Below are positions 1 to 10,682 of a stretch of DNA of 30,505 nt, piece after piece (position 1 is the first letter of the stretch; the number at the start of each line of letters is the position of its first letter). Location of the stretch: the NCBI RefSeq assembly GCF_000499385.1, contig NW_013655203.1:1-30505 (forward strand), written 5' to 3'. Below the pieces are notes generated by a model. That model searched no databases, was not told where the DNA came from, and worked only from the letters and a program-made list of their open reading frames with translations. The translations under genes and the position numbers were made by a program. Origin of the DNA: Eimeria necatrix (taxonomy: Eukaryota > Apicomplexa > Conoidasida > Eucoccidiorida > Eimeriidae).

Positions 1-1861
1 TGCAGGCAGCTGCCGCAGTGCTTTCCAAGAAAGCCATTCAAGTTGCACAAAATAGTACATCTCTTTAGTAAATGGAGACCGCTAACTAGGTGGCAATCCA
101 GTACACTGGTCACGTGCTCTAAGAACAAACAGAATCCAATCTTTGAAACTATTACCTGTTGTCCGTTAGTGGGATATGCTTACCCTTTTGTTTTTCTGCC
201 TCTGTTTACCGGGAACTAGGAGTGTTTTCCCCTCTCTTGTAAGTACAACTAGTGTTACTTGCTGCAGTCAAGTCCCAAGCTGTATATGAGCTAGTAACAA
301 GTGAAGATATCCCGAAACACTCAAGGAGTCAGCCCTCCACGGCATTTCTACATATCCTTAGAGTAGTGCCAACGGGCGGACAACACTTGGGATTCGTGTT
401 CGCTAGATAGCAGTGACAGTAAATAAACTAAAAACTGCCCGATCACTTGAAAATATACAGAGAATCACCTGCAAGTGGACAGTAAATAAACCATAAACTG
501 CTCGATCACTTAAAAATATACAGAGAACCGCTTGCAAGTGGACGGTACAACTGTACCTTTCCACTGGCCCATTTCTTATTTTCTATTCACTTCAATCGTG
601 CTTTTGGTTTTGGCATTTTCAAAGTGGCTCCGTTCCTCCTCCACATGACTGTACCAGTTTGTTGATTTGCTTGTGTTTGCGAGTTAGTTTAGACGCATGT
701 TTGCTTGCTTTCCTCCTGTCAGATAAGGAAAATTCATTTGACTTCAAGAACATAGTATTTGCTTCCACCTACAGTTGAGTTTTCTGTGTGTCTAGTAAGG
801 CCTGGCTTGGATTGAGCGTGATGGATTAATTGATTACCATTTGTAAAACCACAAAGTCGACATAAATCCACAACTTTATAGGCATTCAGAACAACCGGGC
901 TCAGGAGGCGAAGCATCCCAATTCAAAGGTATCCTGTCCTAAATGCCCCTTCTGCGCAGGTTCCACCTCTAATAAACTTAGAGATTTTGTTGTAGCGCCG
1001 TCACCACATATTGTGTCCCAATTAAAGCCGATTTTTGAAAGCTTTTTAGTCTAAACCTTCGTCACAGAGTCCATGATTTGTCTGCGCAGAGCCACGCAAG
1101 AACGGCAACCGCCGTTGAACACAACCCTGAAATACTAAGTAATATGGCGTGGCATACAACATACAATGCGGAATATCAAGTAGCTTCCCGCAGCATAAGG
1201 AATACTCGAGCTGCACTCCTAATTGTTCACAGTCCTGCAGAGCTGTCTACCAGGCGCTGTCACCAGCCTCTGTAGAACTGGTATTCGGAGTTCAGCGTCA
1301 GCAGGTATACATCCATATCGTTAGATTGAAGCAATTTGAGTAACTGGTCTACTGAAATTAAACAATCACTACCCCGCAGAGCTGACACATACGAAGCTCG
1401 CGTCCACAGCGATCCGCCTTGCTGCCAATATTCTAAGGCGCTGTGCGTGCCCACATATTCATGGGACAGTATTCCAGCGCAGTTCAAGTACTTTTAGCTT
1501 TAAATACTTATGCATGCTTGTAGTATGCGTTTCGCGGAAAATCTCGGTTTACCGTGCCCTGCGGGAGTCCGCCGCATTTTGGTGGGCTTTCGTTGAGCTG
1601 AGTGGCGTTTCCTCAAGGCATTAGTCCCATTGAAACAGCAAGAGGAATTAAAAACAACCTAGCTTTGCTTCTTAACACACTTTTTCCTGAAGAAGTCCCA
1701 TCAGCGAATGGAGGCTGCATGCAGTGGCCACAGCCCCCCTTTTGCCGTCATGTGGGGTAGGGCGCCTGGCTCTGAGGAAAGGCTGGCGGGGTATTTCGTG
1801 TTTTGTTGGTCTATCTTCGTTGCATCTTTTGTATTTTTTCATTTAATTCCGTTTAGCGAAG
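1..1861. other. Repeat-poor upstream region, no firm gene
   Basis: This stretch is nearly free of CAG/CTG runs and of long open frames. The only structure I see is a 63-bp tandem duplication near its start. The part directly before 1862 must contain the promoter and 5' leader of the RPS3 gene, but I recognise no core promoter element. A 75-codon open frame on the minus strand at 1260-1487 has reasonable amino-acid variety but no ATG and no recognisable family. Confidence 0.5.
416..541. repeat. Two-copy tandem repeat, 63-bp unit
   Basis: Copy 1 is 416-478 and copy 2 is 479-541. They share about 56 of 63 positions, both beginning ACAGTAAATAAAC and ending TTGCAAGTGG or CTGCAAGTGG. The mismatches are scattered, so the duplication is not very recent. 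No coding frame runs through it. Confidence 0.85.
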
Positions 1862-2916
1862 ATGGCGGCCAACACAAACGTAAGCCTTCAGCCTCCCCGC
1901 TGCTGGGAACCGCGCAGCCCCAGCGCGGTCGCAGCCTACGTCGCTACATGCCTATTTTGCCCGTTTTTGGCCTCGAAGATACTTTCTAGTGCCTGCAGCA
2001 TCTTATTTATGAACTGTTGTCTCTGGAGAAAGGGCGTTTCAAGGTGGCGCTGCCGCGAGGCGCCCCGAGGGTTATGCGGGGGGCCTCCCTGTGCGCTTGC
2101 ATTCTCGTTGTGTGCGGGTTTTGCTGCTGCTTGTCGGGCGTTTGCGCGTGTTTAAATGGTATTAGAGGTCTATTGAAGCAGCAGCAGCAGCAGCAGCAGC
2201 GGCAGCAGAACCAGTCCAGCAGCAGAACCCGAGCACTTGCAGAGTTGCATTCGCGTTTCGCTGCGCCGCTTCGCATTCTGGCTTGCTTTGTCTTTTAAAT
2301 GCGTTATTTTGCTGCTTCCAAAGCCTTCTGCCGCTTTATTTTGCCCCTTTAACTCCTTTCCCCGCGCTTTCCCCAAATCTTCTGCTGCTGCTGCTGCTTC
2401 CCCTCCCCGTGTGCTGCTGCTGCTGCTGCTGCTGCTCGCGCTTGGCCTGCGTCCCGCGGGCCCCTCGCTCCCTTCTGCAGCCCCTCCCCCCTCCCACTCC
2501 CTGCTGCTGCTGCTGCTGCTGCTGCTGCAGATATCGAAGAAGCGGAAGTTCGTGAACGACGGGGTGTTCCAGGCGGAGTTGAACGAGTTCCTGTCTCGGA
2601 CTCTGGCTGAAGACGGCTACTCGGGCGTGGAAGTCCGCGTGACTCCCATCCGCACCGAAATCATCATCAGAGCCACTCGCACGCGCGAAGTCCTCGGCGA
2701 GAAGGGCCGTCGCATTCGCGAGTTGACTTCGCTGGTTCAAAAGCGCTTCGGCTTTCCCGCGGACTCCGTCGAGCTCTTCGCCGAAAGAGTCGAAAACCGC
2801 GGCCTCTGCGCGATGGCCCAGGCCGAGAGTCTGCGTTATAAGCTCCTCAAGGGGCTGGCCGTTCGCAGGGCTTGTTATGGGGTCCTCAGACATATTATGG
2901 AGTCCGGGGCTAAGGG

Positions 2917-2957
<41 letters not shown>

Positions 2958-3084
2958 GGGTGCTGCGGGCGTGGGGGGCTGGCGCGGGTGCTGTGAAGCA
3001 GCACTGCTGTGGGCTACCAGCTGCTGCTGATGATGGGGATGATGAGGACGAGGACGGGACTGCTGCTGCTGCGGAGGGTGATAC

Positions 3085-3137
<53 letters not shown>

Positions 3138-3283
3138 AGGGTGCGAAGTGGTGGTGTCTGGGAAGCTGCGGGCGCAGCGCGCAAAAAGCATGAAGTTCAG
3201 AGACGGATATATCATTTCCACCGGAGAGCCTCGCCAGCGCTTCGTCAGCCAGGCCATTCGCTCCGTCCAGCTGCGCCAGGTGC

Positions 3284-3353
<70 letters not shown>

Positions 3354-3769
3354 GCTTGGCAGCGTTTGATATTGTTATTTTTTGGTTTTTGGGTGGAGTT
3401 GGGTGGCAGATTGCGCAGCAGAAGACATTTTTGGGATTTGAGTTTTTGGTGTTTTGTGTTGTGCACAGAAGCAGCATTTTTGTTTCGTGAATGTTTATTT
3501 TGTTTTATTTATTTTGTTCTTCTTTTCATAAATGTTGTTTTATTTATTTTGTTCTTCTTTTCATAAATGTTTATTTATTTTATTTATTTTATTCTTTTTA
3601 AGATCCTAATGGCTGCTAAAAGTGCCTCCATAGTGCTGCAACCTTTGCTGCTGCTGACCACTGCAACAAGCCACTGCAGCAAACCACCCAGCCCACCTCC
3701 ACTGCAGCAAACCGCTGCAGCAACTGCTGCAGCAACTGCTGCAGCAACTGCTGCAGCAAGTGCAGCCCC

Positions 3770-3804
<35 letters not shown>

Positions 3805-3965
3805 AGGGAGTGCTGGGGGTGCGGGTGAGCATTATGCTGCCGTTCGACCCCGAGGGCAAAATGGGCCCTTCCACGCCGCTGCCGGACACCATCATCGTCT
3901 CCGAGCCGAAGCCCGAACTGCCCGTGGCAGTGCAGGACCCGGAGCTGGCTTTCCCAGCCATGTGA
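1862..3965 (+). CDS. RPS3: 40S ribosomal protein S3 (uS3), four exons
   Basis: Exons are 1862-1879, 2531-2915, 3140-3279 and 3807-3965, giving 233 aa (human RPS3 is 243). Exon 1 encodes only MAANTN and joins in phase 0 to [13 protein letters not shown], matching the eukaryotic uS3 N-terminus. Exon 2 carries the KH domain, with the GEKG loop followed by RRIREL, and ends within the MESGAKG motif. The phase-1 junction to exon 3 restores [14 protein letters not shown]. Exon 3 ends VQLRQ and exon 4 begins [15 protein letters not shown], followed by the PLPD segment; the stop is TGA. Introns of 651, 224 and 527 nt begin GT, end AG and are filled with CTG runs. uS3 sits at the mRNA entry channel of the small ribosomal subunit. 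The tail after PLPD is shorter than in animals. Family identity is certain; exon 1 is inferred from phase and the match to the family N-terminus. Confidence 0.95.
2916..3352 (+). repeat. CTG trinucleotide runs in RPS3 introns
   Basis: Nearly pure CTG runs occupy about 2919-2956, 3085-3136 and 3285-3352 (about 22 units in the last). The first two make up most of intron 2 and the third opens intron 3. Similar runs lie at about 2410-2440, 2502-2530 and 3770-3806, the last two running straight into the acceptor AG. Confidence 0.9.
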
Positions 3966-4331
3966 GCTGCTGCAGCAGCAGCTGCTGCTGCTGCTGCTGC
4001 AGCTGCTGCAGCAGACTGCGCGCTGCTGCAGCACGCTGCAGCAAGCTGCAGTTTGCTGCGGCTTGCTGCAGTTTGCTGCGGCTTGCTGCAGTTTGGTGGC
4101 AGCCAGGGGGGTGCTGCAGGGCAGCAGCAAGGGAAGCAGCAGAGGGCTGGGTTGTGGGGTGCTGCTCTTTTTGCTGCTGGCGGGGCCGGGGGAACAAAAT
4201 GGATAATTTAATTCGAGTTGGAACACTTTGATTTGGTGACAGTGAAAAGCTTCGTTTCTCTGCGCTGCAACTGCTGCTAGAAGCGCTGAAGACAGCCCAG
4301 GGCGGGCAGCTGTGGCCCTGCAGCACCTGCT

Positions 4332-4381
<50 letters not shown>

Positions 4382-4416
4382 TTCACTAGTACGTCAGATG
4401 CAGCCATTTAGGAGGT
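3966..4416. repeat. Convergent intergenic spacer rich in CAG/CTG
   Basis: This 450-bp spacer lies between the 3' ends of RPS3 (plus) and the apple/lectin gene (minus), so it holds both 3' regions. It contains imperfect GCTGCAGTTTGCTGCG-type units near 4020-4095 and a CAG run of about 17 units at 4330-4381. I see no gene in it. Confidence 0.6.
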
Positions 4417-7400
4417 TCACAAGCTGCAGGGTTTTGAGTTTGCATTTATTTGATTAGTAGATTTGCCCAGAAAGAGAAGGGCCAGAGGGGGGCCCCCCAA
4501 GTCGCCTGTTGTCGACTTGCGTGGGAGTGGGATATCCCTGAAGAGGAGAAAATAAACAAAATAGAAAAAAAAGATTTAAAACAAAAGATTTAAACAAAAA
4601 TGAAGGCGAAATGAAAGACTGGAAGGGGAAGGCGAAAAGGGGTGCGCAGCTTACTTGGGGTGTACGTACACCTCCGGCAGAAACCTGCAGCCGTTCGGTA
4701 AAAAAATTTGCAAATCAGAAAAATAATTCTTACGGCGTTTGCAGAGACTGTTTCGGGGCCTGCGGGGGATTATAATGACTTTTTAAATGTTTAATTTATT
4801 ATTTATTTTATAAATATTTCATAAATTGAAAAAACTTCAAAAAATTCAACTTCCACAAATGCAGACTGCAGACTTGCCCTCGACTTTCGCCTTCGCCGCA
4901 AAGACCGCGCCGTCCAGCTTGAGAAAAAAAGGAAATTAAAACGAATTAATAATTAAATTTGTAGTTATATAAAACGAATTGAGAGTTAAATTTAAAATTA
5001 AATAAATGAATTAATAATTGCATTTAAAATTAAATAAATGAATTAATATTTAAATTTAAAATCAAATAAAATGAATTAGTAAATGCATTTAAAAATAAAT
5101 AAATGAATTAATAATTAATTTGAAACTTGAATAAATGAATTAATAATTAATTTTAAAATTAAATAAATTAATAATTAAAATTAAATTGAAGGCTGGGGGC
5201 CAACTTGGCCTTACGGGGATCATCGCGGGAGTGCCGGAGCAAAGCCAAAGGTGGCTTTCGAAATCCGGCAGAGACAACAGACCCCCAGACAAGCCTGAAC
5301 ACATCTGCTACATCCAACTCGCCCCAATTCCTTGCATGCATGCATGCATTAAGTGCATGCATGCATGCATGCATGCATGCATGCATGCATGCATGCATGC
5401 ATTTATCCATAGATATCCATATATATATATATATCATTTATATATGCATGCATGCATGTGTCCCTAAATGCATGCATGCATGAATCCATACACCCCTGCA
5501 TGCATGCATGCATCCACCCATCCACCCCTGCATGCAAGAGAGTGCATTACTGAAGGTTGCGTAGGAGCAGTCTGCGTTTTGGCTGCACAAAGCCGCGCCT
5601 TCTGCAAAAAAAAAGAAATGAAGTTCTTTAAATGGTTTAAACAATTAAAACAATTAAATGAAATAAATAAATAAATAAATTGAATAAATTAAATCATTTA
5701 AATGCTTTTAATTGCGCAAATTGTTTAAATGGTCTTCTTTTTATTTCCCACCTTGCACATCCTGCACTGCTGCTGCTTTCTCAAGAGTGTTGCTTTGGAG
5801 GCAAATTCCAAAGTAGTTCAAATAAACGGCGAAGCCGTGAGTTCTGTTTTGGATTTTATTTTTTGATTTCTTTGTTTTAATTTCTTTTTCGATTTGTTTG
5901 TTTTTTACTTCAGTTTGCTGCTTTATCTGTTTTTGAATTTTATTTTGATTTGTTTGTTTTTTATTTCACCCGTTGTTTTGTTTGTTTTATTCTCGTTTTT
6001 TAATTTTTAATTTATTCGTTTTAAGTGACATTTGTTGTTTTATTTGTTTTAAATTGCATTTGTTGTTTTATAATTTTAAAATGCATTTGTTGATTTATTA
6101 TTTTGCATTGCATTTACGGCATAACTAAATAACGCTGAACCCCATGAATTGCTTGACAAACTTGGCAATTAAATTACTTTTTTGATTAAATTTAAATTCA
6201 AATAATTCTTTTTAATTTGAACTATTTAAATAAACTGCTCACAGAAACTCCCCAGGCTTCACAGCCACAGCAAGGCCACTGCTGGGGGCCGCGTGGGCCC
6301 AGCCCTTTCCTGCGGACTTGTTGAAAATTTGCAAATTTAAATTTTTAAAGTTTTTCAAACCTGAGCAAAAACGAACTGCAGCATTTGCTGCTGCGTCAAA
6401 GACGAAAAAGCTGCACTCCGCGTCTTCGTCGCAAGCAGCAGCTGCCTCTGCCTGAAGAAGTTGCATGCAGTTGTTTGCATTGCATGCAGTTTTTTGCATT
6501 GCATTGCATGCAATTGTTTGCATTGCATGCAATTATTCGCAAAGTCCAAACAATAATTCCTTCCAAATTAAAAATCTGCAAAATTCGCAAAAAAACGGCC
6601 CCGAGCGCGCGCATGCACGCAGTGTACGTACACCCCAACGCCCGCGCACACCCGCTTTCCGCCCTGCGAGTCTCACCAGATTATTTCCTTCATTTTGTTT
6701 TATTTCTTTTATTTCTTTCGAATTTCTTTTTTCGTCTTCTGCGCAATTTGCACTTTTGTTGTTGATGAACAAATAGTGCGGAGTCACGCCGGAAATGTAG
6801 CCCCGCTCGTGGGTGTAAAGAGGAGCAGGTTCTCTGAAATTAAATAAAATAAATAAAAAATAAAAAATAAATAAACAAAAGAAATAAATAAAAGATTAAG
6901 ATCTGCTCAAGATCATAACAAAGATAATAGACGGCTTGGGGGGCTTCGGACAGCACGCATGCATGCGCATGCACGCAGACTTTAAAAGCTTCAGAAATAA
7001 TTTAATTTAAATAATCATTTCAACAAATGCAATTAAACAATAATGCACTTCCAGCCTATTATTGAAGTGCGCAGCAGCAAACGCATGCAGCTGCTGCTGC
7101 AGCAGCAAAACTGATGCATGCAGTAGAAGCAGAGTAATGCAAGCAGCAGCAGCAGCTAAATAATGCATGTAATAGAAGCAAAGTAAAGATCGCAGCAGCA
7201 GCAAAACAATGCATGCAGCAGCAGCAAAACAATGCATGCAGCAGCAGCAAAACAATGCATGCAGCAGCAGCAAAACAGCGCATGCAGCAGCAGCAAAGTA
7301 ACGCATGCAGGAGGGCAATTCGACTTACGTGATGGGCTCGCAGGTGAAATCTGGAGAAGACAAAAAAGAAAGAAAGATTAAAATGCTGCATGCATTTGTT

Positions 7401-9282
7401 GCTGAAGAAAAGAAAAGCACCTGCGGCTAAGAGGAGCTCTGCGGTGTCTGTACACTGCAGAGGCCTTTCTTCGTGCGCAAACATCTCCGGAGTTGGCGAA
7501 ATCTGAAAAAGTGAATTTCGAAGAAAAACAGAATTGAAGAAGTTTAAAGGCCAAGTTGTGTGCAGAATGGCCAATTAAAAGGACAATAAATGGACAATAA
7601 ATGGACAATAAATGGACAATTAAATGAAGCATTAAATGGACAATTAAATGCTTTTTATAAAATTAAAAAAGAAGAAATATTAACAATGAAAAGTCTTGTC
7701 CGCACTTTGCAAGTTGTTTTGTTTCTGCACTGCGAGCGAGCCACAGCGAGACTCGTGGAGTAGTGGCAGCGCCCGGTTCTCCACTGCCCGTTCGCTGCAA
7801 AGGTCTTCATGAAAAGTTATTTATTTAATTTAATTAATTTAATTAATTTATTTAATTAATTTAAATTATTAATTTGCATTTTTCAAATTGTTAAATTGCA
7901 TTCAGGACTCACAAGATATGCGGGGCGTGCCGAAGGACGCCCGGGTCACGTTCACCCAAGTCCCGGGCGGGCACTTGAGCAGCACGTGCTTTCCCTGGAA
8001 AATAAATGCAGTTAGAGTTTTCTAACTTTGTTTTTTATTTCAAATTTAATTGTTTTTATTTCAAATTTAATATTTAAAATTCAAATTTGCATTCATTTCT
8101 CTTTTCCCCCGATTTATGGCGAGGAGGGGGCTGTCGATTCAGCGTGGCAGTGGTGTGTCTGCTCGCCACTCCACTTTTGACTTCATTTTTCTGAACTTTC
8201 CGCCTTTTTTCCACTTTTTTTCCACTTACTGCTGAAATTGTTTGAGATCCTGGCATAAAATGTTTGTAGTGTTCATTATTGATGAATCCGTAGAAGTAAA
8301 TTGAGCGGGCGTCGTCGGCTTCGGAGGGGGGGTAGAGAGCCCGACTCAGGTTTCGAGCGGCCACAAATGCATCGGGGCTGCCAAAAGGGAGAAAAACGAG
8401 AACAAAAGTTGAAATAAAATTCAAAATTAACTTTTTCATTTGCTCTTTGACGAAAACAGGAAATTTAATCATTTATTATCTGCTTTTTCCGCGTTGTTGC
8501 TCCGGTGTCACCGTCGCTGTCCGGCATCTGTACACCGCAACTGCAGCCAAGTTCTGTTCGTCGAGTTCGCCGAGCTTTGTCACTTATTTTACTTTTTATT
8601 ATTCCCTTATTCAGAAAACACGAAATACAACTTCGTTGATCCACTTAATGCTGCTCCTCGACGTCTCAAGGTTTCACTTCCATTGCAAAAACAGGCACAG
8701 CAACATTCTGTGTTGCGGCTGATCTGCAATACCGTAAAAGGCTCAAACCTTGTCCACAATTGGAATAATAATGTGCCAATTAATTGATTTTCCAGTAATA
8801 TAACTCTCTAAACGGCAGTCTTCATTGTTTTGTGGCTGAATCTCCTGTGTGCTACTTTGCGATAGAAGTCCTGCGCAGCAACAGTGCAGCCTTATGAACA
8901 GGAAGAACCAAAAAGCAGACAAGCAAAGATCTGGTGCAAATTCTAATTTCAATTCATCAGTTTGCCTTCCACCAATTATTTCTGCTTAGTTTTCGTTTGT
9001 GGCGCCAGTTTGTTCCCCATTTTCTGTCTGTTTCAATTCCAAAGTGCATTTCTCTCAATTGATATCTGCTCAAGTACTGACTGAATGAAGTGAATTCAAC
9101 AGAACTAACAAAGAAACGTAAATTCAGAGAGCCAAATGGAATTTAACCTGGACAACACTCGCAAAAGAGCAGAAGAAAAACAGAAGCAGTAACTGGAGAA
9201 CAGAATAACAAAGAAAGCTACCGAAACTAATGAATAATTCGCCTACGAAACTTAAGATCGCTCTAGCAGCAGACCAATGCAT
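4417..9282 (-). CDS. Secreted SUEL-lectin plus apple/PAN-domain protein, 18 exons
   Basis: Exons in coding order: 9282-9148, 8844-8749, 8574-8534, 8377-8230, 7994-7913, 7794-7706, 7502-7421, 7350-7329, 6833-6771, 6663-6597, 6451-6361, 6309-6243, 5843-5752, 5601-5551, 5294-5215, 4917-4874, 4684-4655, 4537-4417. Every junction keeps phase, giving 1401 nt (466 aa plus TGA). Residues 1-45 look like a signal peptide with a Leu/Phe-rich core (LQLLLLFFFCSFASVVQ). Residues 46-140 are unassigned. Residues 141-232 resemble a SUEL-type lectin: KCPPGTWVNVTRASFG, then RSQCRNKTTCK, then QCTDTAELLLAADFTCEP. Residues 253-328 and 329-402 look like two apple/PAN modules, with matching cores CDEDAECSFFVFD and CSQNADCSYATF, each followed by a CSG motif. 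Such domains occur in coccidian microneme adhesins that bind host-cell sugars. No transmembrane segment is seen after the signal, so the product is probably secreted. Weakest points are the 6597 donor (GTTTTT), the first two junctions and the last three exons. Introns are AT-rich. Confidence 0.68.
4661..4670. repeat. Dispersed palindrome copy 1, TGTACGTACA
   Basis: The symmetry extends to 14 bp (4659-4672, GGTGTACGTACACC). The copy sits inside the penultimate exon of the minus-strand apple/lectin gene and reads there as E-V-Y-V-H-P. Confidence 0.9.
4780..5185. repeat. AT-rich low-complexity intron sequence
   Basis: Repeated [24 protein letters not shown] units run through about 4925-5185, and a similar AT-rich block lies at 4780-4850. 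In the gene model these are the introns on either side of the exon at 4874-4917. No internal gene is visible. Confidence 0.7.
5333..5534. repeat. TGCA tetranucleotide repeats with AT microsatellite
   Basis: Runs of TGCATGCA occupy about 5334-5402, 5446-5457, 5469-5482 and 5499-5534, with a short (AT) run at 5420-5441. They fall in the intron between the exons at 5551-5601 and 5215-5294 of the apple/lectin gene. TGCATGC is also the core of several apicomplexan AP2 binding motifs, but here the sequence is a simple repeat. Confidence 0.85.
6623..6632. repeat. Dispersed palindrome copy 2, TGTACGTACA
   Basis: The symmetry extends to GTGTACGTACAC (6622-6633). It lies inside the predicted exon 6663-6597 of the minus-strand gene, where it reads G-C-T-Y-T, a frame different from copy 1. 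Confidence 0.9.
7191..7312. repeat. Tandem 23-bp repeat, five copies
   Basis: The unit ATGCATGCAGCAGCAGCAAAACA repeats with 23-bp spacing; the outer copies are degenerate. It lies at the start of the long intron between exons 7350-7329 and 6833-6771 of the apple/lectin gene. Because 23 is not a multiple of three, its open frames on the minus strand are not coding evidence. Confidence 0.85.
7581..7648. repeat. Tandem 11-bp repeat (GGACAATAAAT)
   Basis: Four close copies of the unit occur at 7581-7625, with degenerate copies up to 7648. They lie in the intron between the SUEL-domain exons 7794-7706 and 7502-7421. Confidence 0.8.
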
Positions 9283-9869
9283 GTCTGCTTTCACACTGTG
9301 AAGAGAAAAGTAAGCCTTAATGCCATTGCATAGAAGCCCGCACTGAAACGACTTCACACTAAACGACCCCACAACAGAGAACACCACAAAAATTCTTTGA
9401 ATCTAAGCAACAGCTACTGCGGTTCTTATGCAGAATAAGTCTCTGCCTTTGAAGACTGCGAAAGGATTGAAACGGAGGTCTAAAATGAGGCCAACTGATA
9501 AGGAGCTTCCGCCGTTCACCGAGGTATTGGACAGTGAGGGCTTCCAGCTGTGGATCTGCTGCTGCGGCTGAGTCGTGGCAACGATCTTCACCCTCTCGTA
9601 GAAAAAAGAGAGACTCCAGGTGGCAGCAACTCCTTGATCACAGTTTTGTGCCCCCGAAGACCCTGTTATTGCGTTGCCAGCTTCGATATATATAGTTCAT
9701 TGACTGTGCAAAAGCTGTCCAGTGCTTCCAAATGCTGATTTTCTCGGTACTCTTCGCTTCAGACACTTCTTATCAGTGAAAAGCCCGCTGTGGGTCCGCC
9801 CGCTTTCCATATAAACAAATTGAAGGGCCGTGTGGTGCGGGTCCAGCACCTAGGTGGGAGTACCCCGGT

Positions 9870-9913
9870 GGCTTAGCCTACGCGTCTCGCGCCGCAGGCA
9901 GTGTGGGTAAGCC
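9870..9913 (+). other. Possible structured RNA or hairpin
   Basis: GGCTTAGCCTAC at 9870-9881 can pair with GTGGGTAAGCC at 9903-9913. The stem is 11 bp, including one G-T pair and one bulged G, with a 21-nt GC-rich loop. It sits in a GC-rich island (about 9826-9940) within plainer sequence. It is not a tRNA by any arrangement I could find. It could be a small RNA gene or chance. Confidence 0.2.
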
Positions 9914-10199
9914 TCGCTAGGGCGGTAGGGGCCGAATTTTGCTGCATTACAATTGCCGTTCTAAATAAAGTGACCATAAAATCTTGTCAGGACTTTAGGA
10001 GCAGCGCTGTTTAGAAGGATTCTGCGAAAGACCAAAAGTCCTTGCTGGCCAGGCTTTTGGGGTGGAGTCCGCAGCGGTGTGCCGAAGCAGTGCCGGGTCT
10101 ACCAAATTCAGTTGCGGGTAAAAGCTAGGAAGTGCTGCTCTTAAGACCACCTGATGCTGCTATTGCATTCCAGATGATGGGGAGTTCACAGCTCAGACG

Positions 10200-10682
10200 T
10201 TGCCTAAAGGTGTGGGGAGCGATCGAGCCAGTGGACCCCGAGCGGCACACTCTAGCATTACCCTCATGAGAAGTCGATTTTCTAAAATTTTGGGACGCCC
10301 AGGTTTCGTGTCATGCATGAAGTGTATTTTTGCCCTTAAGAATTCGACCGTAGGCCCTGACTTGCGAGACTGCAGAAGAGCCACCCGCTGGCACGCTCCA
10401 GAACTCAGCCCGATTCAACTATACGGGCCGCCAACGACAAAAACGCCACTCCCCAATTTTGCCAACAGCAAGCCCGGCAAATTGGAAGTAGCTGGTGGTG
10501 AAATTGATGGCCTGGAAACTTTCTGGCTTGGTGGACTGCGCTCCGCTGATGGCCAGCCGGCGAACCGGAAGCTGTTCTCTGGCGGCGCAGTGTCCAAATT
10601 TGTCATGAAATATGAATGTCTAATCAAGTATCTTTTTAAGAATGACATGCCAGGTCATGAGCATAGATGCAGGCACGCTTGA
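10200..10682 (+). CDS. Unrecognised ORF, 160 codons
   Basis: This is the longest repeat-free open frame in the repeat-poor segment and begins with ATG. The predicted product is varied in composition and free of homopolymers, with basic segments (MRSRFSKILGRPG) and a Pro/Gly-rich middle. I recognise no domain. No splice partners stand out, and overlapping frames on the other strand are of comparable quality up to 77-99 codons. It may be a real exon, an old gene remnant or a chance frame. Confidence 0.2.
   Translation: MPKGVGSDRASGPRAAHSSITLMRSRFSKILGRPGFVSCMKCIFALKNSTVGPDLRDCRRATRWHAPELSPIQLYGPPTTKTPLPNFANSKPGKLEVAGGEIDGLETFWLGGLRSADGQPANRKLFSGGAVSKFVMKYECLIKYLFKNDMPGHEHRCRHA

Noticed and set aside
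1260..1487. 75-codon minus-strand frame with varied composition
   Set aside because: It lacks an ATG and recognisable splice partners, and no domain is evident; chance or a remnant is as likely as an exon.
3148..3369. Separate small protein starting [13 protein letters not shown] and ending in poly-Cys
   Set aside because: This is RPS3 exon 3 read on into the CTG run of intron 3, not an independent gene.
2007..3477. Long antisense and alternative frames rich in Gln, Ala, Cys or Leu over RPS3
   Set aside because: They are readings of the CTG runs and of the antisense of RPS3 exons; RPS3 itself explains the conserved parts.
5168..5483. Open frames encoding MHACMHACMHA-type repeats
   Set aside because: They are translations of the TGCA repeat, located in an intron of the apple/lectin gene.
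7191..7312. CRISPR-like array
   Set aside because: The 23-bp units are directly adjacent with no unique spacers, and the genome is eukaryotic; it is a minisatellite.
9826..9940. A tRNA gene in the GC-rich island
   Set aside because: I could not fit a cloverleaf, and there is no T-loop GGTTCRANTCC consensus.
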